Assembly (NCBI GenBank): GCA_003229095.1
Contig: QIHS01000203.1
Location: 1 to 8,076, forward strand
Source of the DNA: Woeseia sp.
Lineage (GTDB): Bacteria; Pseudomonadota; Gammaproteobacteria; Steroidobacterales; Woeseiaceae
DNA: 8,076 nt
Direction: 5' to 3'
Shown: positions 1 through 4,603 of the stretch, one piece after another
Layout: each line of letters starts with the position of its first letter
How positions within the stretch are numbered: position 1 is the stretch's first letter
Position numbers and translations under genes: made by a program
The notes under the pieces: generated by a model
Told to the model about the DNA's origin: nothing
The model's database searches: none
Seen by the model: the letters and a program-made list of their open reading frames with translations, nothing else

Positions 1-548
1 TCGTCCGGGTCTGCGCTGGCAGAAACGGCATCATCGTCAGCCTGAGAGATTCCGACCATCGCGCACAGCATGTAGCGTCGCAGGTAGGTCATGCAGGAGC
101 CAATTGCTTGCGGCCCCGGCTTGTCCGGTATCATGGACATGACGGCGGAGATTGATTGGCCTGAGCTGTGGCCAAGGATTGTTCGAAGCGTTACGACTTT
201 CTCGTTCTCAGATATTGGCAACTGGATGATGGCCAGTTCGTTAACAGACAGCGGCGCTCGGCAGGCTTCCCAACAAGCATCGAGGTCCGCGTATTTGAAA
301 TCGAAGTGCTTGTTTTCCTTCTCCGCCACGGCTGTTTGGATGGCGCCTTGAGCAATCGAAAGGGCTGCGAACAGCTTGTCGTGTTTCGGTTCTCTAGGCT
401 CCTGCGCCGTCATTTGTTTGGTTAGAGCCTCGCTGATCGCCTCGACACTATTGCTCAGGGTGTCGTGTGACTCGATGAAGTCTTTGCTGAGTTGGCCTAC
501 CTTTAGTCGAAGAGCGTTGACGCTCATTTCGTTAGCTTGCTCTGCCAT
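1..548 (-). CDS. erf: ERF-family single-strand annealing recombinase (C-terminus beyond window)
   Basis: The reverse strand encodes 182 residues before the window edge. The family (phage P22 Erf) anneals complementary single strands during phage recombination and genome circularisation. What I see: a variable N-terminus, then an ERF-like core at about residues 55-175, with FKYADLDACWEA at 84-95, LGHSSGQSIS at 125-134, the conserved block PQAIGSCMTYLRRYMLC at 146-162 and GISQADDDA at 166-174. These match the usual ERF order (F.YADL, HSSG, PQAIGSA.TYARRY, DDD). The ATG at 548-546 has an AAGGA Shine-Dalgarno about 6 bases upstream and shares one base with the stop of the coiled-coil gene (TAATG), implying coupled translation. 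The missing C-terminus would normally be a variable tail. Recognition is by motif memory, not a search. Confidence 0.93.
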   Translation of the reverse strand, partial: MAEQANEMSVNALRLKVGQLSKDFIESHDTLSNSVEAISEALTKQMTAQEPREPKHDKLFAALSIAQGAIQTAVAEKENKHFDFKYADLDACWEACRAPLSVNELAIIQLPISENEKVVTLRTILGHSSGQSISAVMSMIPDKPGPQAIGSCMTYLRRYMLCAMVGISQADDDAVSASADPD

Positions 549-1630
549 TATAGTTCCTTGTTTGATTTGCGGATATCGTAAGCTACTTCGACCAGTACGG
601 ATGTTGCTTGAAGCAACACATCGTTGCCTGCATCTGACTGGAGCACGGGTTTGTTTCGAATCAATCCCTCAACGGCGCTGGCGTATAGATCCAGCTTGTC
701 TTTGTCTGGGGCTTGGAGGGCTGCAATCTCAGCAGCTTCTTTCTCAGATGCGATGCGATCCATCTCGGCTTTTTCTTCCGCATCCTTACGCTCAATTTCT
801 GCCCTTTCATCGGCGATCTTCTTCTTCTCCTGATCGATGACCTTCTGAGCTGCGGCCTGTTGCTCATCAATCTTGTCCTGCTCTGCCTTGCGTTTGGCGG
901 CTTCTGCATCGTCCTTCTTTCGCTGCTCAGCGGCGTCAGTGGCTTCCTGCTGGCGTTTCTCCTCGGCAGCGGCATCATCTTTCGCCTTCTGAGCGTCGAG
1001 CTGCTCACGGAGCTTACGATTCTCCTCCTCAGTCTCAGCCTGCTTGCGCGCATCTTCGGCACGTCTTTCGGCATTGGCCAACTCAATTCTCAGCTTTGAC
1101 TCCGTAACAGTGCAAGCGTTTTCAGCGTCGCCAAGCTGCTCCTGAAAGATTTTCTCAGTCATCTGAACCTCGGCGAGCCTGGCCAGGCGTTCGTTGAGCT
1201 GATCAACGTTCAGTGTGTGGCGGTCGACTGAGAGTCTTTGGATAGACTCGATTTCACCGGTAATTGCAGCTAGGCGCTCATCCTCTTCCTTCTCAGCAGC
1301 CTCTTTGATATCCGTGAGTTGCTGGGTGATTGGGTCTTCGATCTGGCTGATTAGGGCGAGCAACTTACGCTTTTCGGCGTCAACGTCCTGACAATGCGCC
1401 AGAGCCTCAGCCTTTACCCGTTTATGTGAGTCGGCCAGCGTGGTGCGCATCTTGGTGAGTACCCGCTTCGCCTTTTTCGCAGCAGTGTGATCAACGTAGG
1501 CATCGACGGCCTTGAACTCTTCGGCGGCGTCTGCAATGCGCTTCTCGTTGATGTTGAAAACGATTAGTGGCTGGACTTTCTCTTCCAGACCTTCGCCATC
1601 GTCGGGTATGAATTCTTGATTTTCGGACAT
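548..1630 (-). CDS. Phage coiled-coil protein of the recombination module (DUF1351-like)
   Basis: Encodes 360 residues from the ATG at 1630, which follows GAGAGA at a workable distance. A start at 1666 would add 12 residues but lacks a ribosome site and lies at or before the expected transcript start. The N-terminal 100 residues contain AKKAKRVLTKMRTTLADSHKRVKAE, a helical pattern like DUF1351-type phage proteins next to recombinases. Roughly residues 125-320 are strongly charged and rich in E, K, A and Q, predicting a long coiled coil. About 45 C-terminal residues (from DKLDLYASAVEGLI) look compact again. It sits directly upstream of the ERF gene with TAATG overlap, so a role as recombinase partner or scaffold is inferred from position. 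Low-complexity coiled coils give misleading TolA or myosin matches, so the family is tentative. Confidence 0.82.
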   Translation of the reverse strand: MSENQEFIPDDGEGLEEKVQPLIVFNINEKRIADAAEEFKAVDAYVDHTAAKKAKRVLTKMRTTLADSHKRVKAEALAHCQDVDAEKRKLLALISQIEDPITQQLTDIKEAAEKEEDERLAAITGEIESIQRLSVDRHTLNVDQLNERLARLAEVQMTEKIFQEQLGDAENACTVTESKLRIELANAERRAEDARKQAETEEENRKLREQLDAQKAKDDAAAEEKRQQEATDAAEQRKKDDAEAAKRKAEQDKIDEQQAAAQKVIDQEKKKIADERAEIERKDAEEKAEMDRIASEKEAAEIAALQAPDKDKLDLYASAVEGLIRNKPVLQSDAGNDVLLQATSVLVEVAYDIRKSNKEL

Positions 1631-1650
1631 TGTTTTTTCTCTCGTGTGGT

Positions 1651-1703
1651 TTGCTTTGTCGGACATTGTGAAGTATATTGTCACGGAATGTCCGACAAAG
1701 CAA
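1651..1703. promoter_or_regulatory. Divergent promoter/operator region with 15-bp inverted repeat
   Basis: Arms GCTTTGTCGGACATT (1653-1667) and AATGTCCGACAAAGC (1687-1701) are perfect inverted repeats with a 19-bp spacer. Each arm contains the short palindrome TGTCSGACA (1657-1665 and 1689-1697), with centres 32 bp apart, about three helical turns. Rightward, TTGCTT (1651-1656), 17 bp, TATATT (1674-1679) is a plausible promoter with one site in its spacer. Leftward, TTGCTT (1703-1698), 17 bp, CAATAT (1680-1675) mirrors it, with TATACT at 1677-1672 as another -10. The geometry suggests repression of both promoters by one dimeric regulator. Promoter calls are by eye. Confidence 0.6.
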
Positions 1704-1716
1704 GAGAGAATCATTG

Positions 1717-1872
1717 ATGGTCGAAAATAAAACCAAACACTTCGATATGCGATTGACCCCCAGAGAGAACAATGCTCTGGAGCATTTGGCCAAGCGCGCC
1801 GGCGTCAGTAGGTCCAACTATCTGCGTAGCTTTATTCGCAGAACAGCCAAACGAAAGGGGATACCAGTATGA
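1717..1872 (+). CDS. Ribbon-helix-helix (Arc/CopG-like) DNA-binding protein, 51 aa
   Basis: A 51-residue basic protein starting at the ATG at 1717, after an AGAGAG ribosome site. A TTG at 1678 would extend the frame but falls in the promoter. It fits the ribbon-helix-helix pattern: a strand around residues 7-15 (KHFDMRLTP), helix A around 16-28 (ENNALEHLAKRAG), then a turn and helix B from 30 (SRSNYLRSFIRR). Family members dimerise and insert the two-stranded sheet into the major groove at short palindromes. It is the first gene of the rightward operon and directly follows the TGTCSGACA inverted repeat, so autoregulation and control of the divergent recombination operon are likely (inference). 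Phage or plasmid mobilisation accessory proteins share this fold and are the main alternative. Confidence 0.75.
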   Translation: MVENKTKHFDMRLTPRENNALEHLAKRAGVSRSNYLRSFIRRTAKRKGIPV

Positions 1873-2018
1873 GCCTGTGGCAAAGAATCATGGGTGTAGT
1901 GAAGCCGAAGACGGAAACCCCGTTATCCGGTCAGCCAAAGGATTACCCAGACGGAGCTCCGAAAAACCACACTGAGCATATCGACCACATCGGCGTCCAG
2001 CCTGGGAGCAAGGTCTGA
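1869..2018 (+). CDS. Small hypothetical protein, 49 aa
   Basis: An ATG at 1869 overlaps the previous stop (ATGA), and its own TGA at 2016-2018 overlaps the next ATG (TGATG). AAGGGG lies about 9 bases before the start. The product begins MSLWQRIMGVVKPK and ends HIGVQPGSKV; it is hydrophilic and Pro- and His-containing, with no membrane segment or motif I recognise. Coupling at both ends and the ribosome site are the evidence that it is real. The N-terminal amphipathic stretch could be a docking peptide, but no function can be assigned. Confidence 0.6.
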   Translation: MSLWQRIMGVVKPKTETPLSGQPKDYPDGAPKNHTEHIDHIGVQPGSKV

Positions 2019-2563
2019 TGGGCGAAAAACCCATCCTATTCAACGGCCCAATGGTGCGAGCAATTCTTGCCGGACAAAAAACTCAGACCCGGCGTGTGCT
2101 TAGTTTCCAGCCAAATGACGCCCGTTTACTTCTTGCTGTGGTGGTGTGCGCTCGCTTACGGGGTGGTCGGCGGCGGCTGGATGTTGTACGGACTGCTGTC
2201 TATTGCGCCATTCATTTACTACGGACTTGCAGGAGACCAATGAATATCGTAGTGTCAGAACGAATGAGGCCGCTGCCCCGATACGGAGAAGCGGCCTCGA
2301 ATCTGGTGATGCTTAGATGGCGAAGCACCAGACACAAGAATCTTACCACAAGACCTTGTGTCTTTCGCAAGTCTAAGCACCAGTCGGTGCTAATTCCACA
2401 CTCGACCGAAACTCGTAGCAGGCAAAAATCGCAGGGAGTTCGACGGCTGAGCTGTGATCTGCGTCCCAGTATGGCACGACATGAGGAGAGGACTCGACCT
2501 GTGGGTATCCAACATGGGGAGAGCCGGAGGTGCGCGCGAAACAATGGTTTTTGGAGAGACTAA
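2018..2563 (+). CDS. Chimeric ORF: phage ASCH-like N-terminal fragment fused to non-protein-like sequence
   Basis: GGAG at 2005-2008 precedes the ATG, which overlaps the upstream stop. The first 35 or so residues (MGEKPILFNGPMVRAILAGQ, then KTQTRRV) match the start of a widespread phage protein family with an ASCH-like fold, usually about 150-250 residues long. After FQPND the frame turns into Arg-, Ser- and Cys-rich sequence typical of unintended reading, and another frame (2115-2243) looks better coded. The frame stays open by chance to 2563, giving 181 residues. I read this as a gene truncated near base 2110 by a deletion or junction, with a passively open tail. A second ATG in this frame at 2240 has a strong AGGAGA site and could make a 107-residue product, but its sequence is not convincing. 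Confidence 0.45.
   Translation: MGEKPILFNGPMVRAILAGQKTQTRRVLSFQPNDARLLLAVVVCARLRGGRRRLDVVRTAVYCAIHLLRTCRRPMNIVVSERMRPLPRYGEAASNLVMLRWRSTRHKNLTTRPCVFRKSKHQSVLIPHSTETRSRQKSQGVRRLSCDLRPSMARHEERTRPVGIQHGESRRCARNNGFWRD
2115..2243 (+). CDS. Small membrane protein, 42 aa
   Basis: Starts MTPVYFLLWWCALAYGVVGG and ends YGLAGDQ. Nearly the whole peptide is hydrophobic, with a Gly-rich middle, consistent with one long or two short membrane-spanning helices. Third codon positions are G/C-rich, unlike the overlapping frame. There is no clear ribosome site at the ATG, which is the main weakness. The stop overlaps a following ATG (2240) that has a good AGGAGA site. Small membrane peptides are common in phage early regions (superinfection exclusion or membrane-targeted accessory roles), but no specific role can be read here. 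Confidence 0.45.
   Translation: MTPVYFLLWWCALAYGVVGGGWMLYGLLSIAPFIYYGLAGDQ
2244..2563 (+). other. About 320 bp with no convincing coding content
   Basis: No frame here reads as a normal protein. One frame is open only as the tail of the chimeric ORF. The left half (2266-2391) holds a stem-loop cluster annotated separately. The right half (2400-2563) contains a weak inverted repeat CGCAG/CTGCG (2430-2434, 2459-2463) and a possible 7-codon leader peptide at 2543-2566, whose stop overlaps the next gene's ATG. No T-rich terminator is visible. Confidence 0.5.
2266..2391 (+). ncRNA. Candidate structured RNA: four stem-loops with a competing long-stem fold
   Basis: Fold 1 has four consecutive hairpins. 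A is GAGGCCGC/GCGGCCTC (2266-2273, 2291-2298). B is CTGGT+GCTT pairing with AAGC+ACCAG (2303-2314, 2323-2331), with a 3-nt bulge. C is AGACACAAG/CTTGTGTCT (2330-2338, 2355-2363). D is AGCACC-agtc-GGTGCT (2376-2391). Fold 2 extends C outward with GCGAA/TTCGC (2320-2324, 2364-2368) and GCTTAGA/TCTAAGC (2311-2317, 2372-2378), about 21 bp in total, and would disrupt B and D. A could form in either state. Such switching is seen in attenuators and riboswitches, but no ligand, terminator or named family is recognised. The downstream gene starts at 2564. Confidence 0.45.
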
Positions 2564-3328
2564 ATGACCAAGAAAACAATAGCATTCAAAGGTTTCGACA
2601 AGGACATGAAGTGTCGTGGCTACCAATTTGAAGTTGGGAAATCTTATACGCATGAGGGCAACATAGAGCTTTGTGAATCCGGTTTTCATGCGTGCGAAAA
2701 CCCTCTGGACGTATTGTCATATTATGATTTGACGAACAGCAGATTTGCCATTGTCGAGCTGGTGGATGCGAAAAGAAATGAAGACAGTGATTCTAAGTTT
2801 GTTGCTGCAACGATCAAAATAGATGCAGAAATAAGTATAGGAGAATTTGTTACTAAGGCCGTTGATTGGGTGGTCAGCTTTTGTCAGAAAAATTCAAAAG
2901 GAAAGGCCGCGAGCAGCGGGGATTACTCGACAGCTGCGAGCAGCGGAAATTCCTCGACAGCTGCGAGCAGCGGGTATTCCTCGACAGCTGCGAGCAGCGG
3001 GGATTACTCGAAAGCTGCGAGTAGCGGGGATTACTCGAAAGCTGCGAGCAGCGGAAATTCCTCGACAGCTGCGAGCAGCGGGGATTACTCGACAGCTGCG
3101 AGCAGCGGGGATTACTCGACAGCTGCGAGCAGCGGAAATTCCTCGAAAGCTGCGAGCAGCGGAAATTCCTCGACAGCTGCGAGCAGCGGAAATTCCTCGA
3201 CAGCTATTCCTCGAAAGCTGCGAGCAGCGGAAATTCCTCGACAGCTGCGAGCAGCGGGGATTCCTCGACAGCGTCTGTCGAGGGGAAAAATACGGCTGCA
3301 GCAGCGGTTGGGAGGAATGCAAAGGTAA
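2564..3328 (+). CDS. DUF7666-like phage repeat protein, frameshifted in its repeat tract
   Basis: GGAGAG precedes the ATG at 2564. The N-terminal 110 or so residues (KGFDKDMKCRGYQFEVGKSY, ESGFHACENPLDVLSYYD) match a common phage domain (DUF7666) of unknown function. It is followed by the tandem 9-residue repeat AASSGDYST with variants GNSS, GYSS and final K or T, a pattern that may form a regular beta-helix-like rod (inference). After 11 full units a 14-bp partial unit at 3203-3216 shifts the frame. The ORF then reads about 40 unrelated residues to a TAA at 3326-3328, giving 254 residues. Shifting frame by -1 restores two more repeats and a plausible conserved C-terminus ending at 3474, for about 302 residues. 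The allele is probably broken or in an off state. Confidence 0.8.
   Translation: MTKKTIAFKGFDKDMKCRGYQFEVGKSYTHEGNIELCESGFHACENPLDVLSYYDLTNSRFAIVELVDAKRNEDSDSKFVAATIKIDAEISIGEFVTKAVDWVVSFCQKNSKGKAASSGDYSTAASSGNSSTAASSGYSSTAASSGDYSKAASSGDYSKAASSGNSSTAASSGDYSTAASSGDYSTAASSGNSSKAASSGNSSTAASSGNSSTAIPRKLRAAEIPRQLRAAGIPRQRLSRGKIRLQQRLGGMQR
2906..3270 (+). repeat. 27-bp tandem repeat: 11 units, one 14-bp partial unit, 2 units
   Basis: Units begin GCTGCGAGCAGCGG and differ mainly at the following codons (GATTAC, AATTCC, TATTCC, GATTCC) and at a final ACA or AAA. Full units run 2906-3202, the partial unit 3203-3216, and full units 3217-3270. Near-identity at third codon positions implies recent expansion. 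Each unit contains GCTG-CGAG-CAGC, a small hairpin that could favour slippage. The partial unit lacks 13 bp equivalent to GCGAGCAGCGGRR. Confidence 0.95.
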
Positions 3329-3474
3329 GCGGTTCTAATGGTTCTTGGTTGGCCGCTACCGAATACGATAATTCTGGGAAATGTATTGGTTTTGCTACTG
3401 GATGCATAGGCAAAGGTGGACTTAAACCTGACACGCTTTACAGAGCAAGTGGCGGGATTCTGGTCGAAAGTTAA
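3206..3474 (+). pseudogene. Out-of-frame C-terminal part of the DUF7666-like protein
   Basis: Codons in phase with 3217 read two further AASSG units, then SVEGKNTAAAAVGRNAKVSG, a WLAATEYDNSGKCIGFATG segment and GLKPDTLYRASGGILVES before TAA at 3472-3474. This resembles the usual ending of this phage family, where a KPDTxY motif closes the protein. It has no start codon or ribosome site of its own. The stop overlaps the next gene's ATG (TAATG), showing that this frame was the ancestral one. Confidence 0.8.
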
Positions 3475-3650
3475 TGAGCAGAGAGCAGGAAAGGCAACGG
3501 ATTCGCGCGAAGCTATCTGACGCGGACCGAGAATTTATGGATGCCCTAAAGGCTATGTTTACAGGCTGCCGGCTGACGGGTCTCCGTTTTAGTGACGGTG
3601 AACAAATCGGACAATGTCCGTCCGACAAAACAGGAGAGCGAAGTGAGTGA
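3474..3650 (+). CDS. Small hypothetical phage protein, 58 aa
   Basis: ATG at 3474 overlaps the ancestral stop of the repeat protein by one base, so it was probably translated by coupling and may be weakened by the upstream frameshift. The product starts MSREQERQRIRAKLSDADRE and contains AMFTGCRLTGLRF. It is basic at the start, helical and without a membrane segment. It resembles small phage proteins of unknown function, but I cannot name a family. Its 3' end carries a leader-like element (3608-3638) that serves the next gene. Confidence 0.6.
   Translation: MSREQERQRIRAKLSDADREFMDALKAMFTGCRLTGLRFSDGEQIGQCPSDKTGERSE
3608..3642 (+). promoter_or_regulatory. Leader/operator-like element related to the 1653-1701 repeat
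   Basis: CGGACA-A-TGTCCG (3608-3620) is a 13-bp palindrome. From 3613, AATGTCCGtccgACAAAACA followed by AGGAGAG closely matches the leader AATGTCCGACAAAGCAAGAGAG before the ribbon-helix-helix gene, with a 4-bp TCCG duplication. It ends in the ribosome site of the gene starting at 3643. It could be an internal operator or a shared translational leader. Confidence 0.5.
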
Positions 3651-3885
3651 GGAGATTGTGTGTCATTTCGGTAAGCACGAAGGCGTGCGCATGGGCGAGA
3701 TTCCAACCGGTTATCTGCGTTGGGCGGTCGAGAAAATCGATCCGGTGCCGTTGCCAGAACATAGGAAGAATGAAAATGGGACGCCTAAAACGTCAGAAGC
3801 CATTAAGGAGATGGAAGAGGATATGCGCAACTTTCTAAGTGCGGCTGAGGATGAACTGGAATTGAGGAGTGTGGACGGTGAGTGA
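3643..3885 (+). CDS. DUF3820-like phage protein, 80 aa
   Basis: Starts at GTG 3643, preceded at 6 bases by AGGAG. An upstream GTG at 3592 has no such site. The motif order FGKHEG, MGEIPTGYLRWAVEKI at residues about 9-30 matches the DUF3820 / exonuclease-X C-terminal-like pattern (FGK.kG..l..iP..YL.W). That small domain is found in phage and in exonuclease tails and is thought to contact DNA or partners. An acidic helical tail (EMEEDMRNFLSAAEDELEL) follows. The start overlaps the previous stop as GTGAGTGA, and its own stop overlaps the next GTG in the identical way. A role in DNA processing is inferred from neighbours (ParB-like, helicase). Confidence 0.72.
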   Translation: MSEEIVCHFGKHEGVRMGEIPTGYLRWAVEKIDPVPLPEHRKNENGTPKTSEAIKEMEEDMRNFLSAAEDELELRSVDGE

Positions 3886-4594
3886 CTCCACGTGGCTTGA
3901 TATCGACAATGTTCTGGCCAGTGCGGCAACTCAGGCGCGCAAGAAGATTGACCCTGATTTGGTTGCCCAGTACGTCGAGGACATCGCTAACGGTGCCAAA
4001 TTCCCGGCCCTTGTTGTGTTCGTTGAGAAGAATTCTGAGCGTTACATCTTGGCTGACGGATTCCATCGTTTGCAGGCTTATGTTGAGTCTGATTACAAAC
4101 AGGTCGAGGTCGAGGTCCATGAGGGCGATTTGCATGCTGCATTCCGGTACGCATTAGGATCGAACTGTGAGCACGGCGCACGGCGCACAAATGCCGACAA
4201 GCGGCACGTTGTCGAGTTGGCGCTCAAAGACCCTGATGTTAGCCAGCGACCAGTGCAGGAAATTGCAGACATTTGCCGGGTGAACGAAAAAACCATCAGG
4301 CGCATCCGTGAGGAGCAGCTTGACAAGTCGAAAAACAAAGGCAGTGGTGGCAAAGACTCGAAGGGTAAGGCGGCAGACGCAAAGCCCGAAGATCAGCGCA
4401 GTACTCGGCCTGAGCCTACCCAGGAAGAGGTAGACATGACCGAGTTACGCACAGCTATGGGCCTCATCAAAGCGCTTCCATACGGTGGCGAGGACGTCAC
4501 AAAGCTCAGCCCAAACAAGGACGATGTTGCTGACTTTGAGTACGCGGCTGCGTGGCTATCGCATGCTGTTTTGGTAATGCGCAGGCCCGGATGA
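3878..4594 (+). CDS. Phage ParB-like nuclease-domain protein with helix-turn-helix
   Basis: 238 residues from GTG 3878, with AGGAG 8 bases upstream; a GTG at 3869 would overlap that site. Residues about 7-90 form a ParB/sulfiredoxin-type domain with the signature ILADGFHR at 57-64 (family: [IV].[DA]G.HR). Residues 94-110 (GSNCEHGARRTNADKRH) and the helix-turn-helix at about 126-146 (VQEIADICRVNEKTIRRIR) follow the standard phage ParB-like layout. Residues 148-190 are a charged linker, and a short C-terminal domain follows. Chromosomal ParB binds CTP and segregates DNA. Phage versions next to replication genes may be regulators or DNA-binding replication factors, and no partner ParA is present. 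It overlaps the previous gene by 8 bp and stops 9 bp before the helicase. Confidence 0.87.
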   Translation: MSDSTWLDIDNVLASAATQARKKIDPDLVAQYVEDIANGAKFPALVVFVEKNSERYILADGFHRLQAYVESDYKQVEVEVHEGDLHAAFRYALGSNCEHGARRTNADKRHVVELALKDPDVSQRPVQEIADICRVNEKTIRRIREEQLDKSKNKGSGGKDSKGKAADAKPEDQRSTRPEPTQEEVDMTELRTAMGLIKALPYGGEDVTKLSPNKDDVADFEYAAAWLSHAVLVMRRPG

Positions 4595-4603
4595 CGAACC
4601 CCA

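Noticed and set aside
1630..1714. Upstream starts (1666 or 1714) for the coiled-coil gene
   Set aside because: They lie in or before the predicted promoter and operator, and lack a ribosome site. ATG 1630 follows GAGAGA.
2311..2382. A complete tRNA gene (7-bp acceptor stem, T-arm-like hairpin, ACCA end)
   Set aside because: The 37 nt between acceptor 5' strand and T arm cannot form a 5-bp anticodon stem with 7-nt loop or a proper D arm, and the T loop GTCTTTC is not canonical. Kept only as a tRNA-like half.
2376..2400. Intrinsic terminator at hairpin D
   Set aside because: The 6-bp stem is followed by AATTCCACA with no T-run.
2212..2544. Reverse-strand ORF across the non-coding gap
   Set aside because: Arg/Ser/Cys-rich reading without a ribosome site or family resemblance; opposite to the surrounding operon.
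2906..3270. CRISPR array
   Set aside because: Units abut directly with no unique spacers, and the phase fits a protein repeat.
3203..3328. Programmed -1 ribosomal frameshift rescuing the repeat protein
   Set aside because: The direction is right and a hairpin lies at 3263-3283, but I find no canonical X XXY YYZ slippery heptamer in the correct phase, and a partial-unit deletion explains the shift simply.
2847..3338. Long overlapping ORFs on both strands across the repeat tract
   Set aside because: A 27-bp repeat is a multiple of three, so any stop-free frame stays open throughout. Products are monotonous (IPRQLRAAE-type or SRNFRCSQL-type) with no independent start signals.
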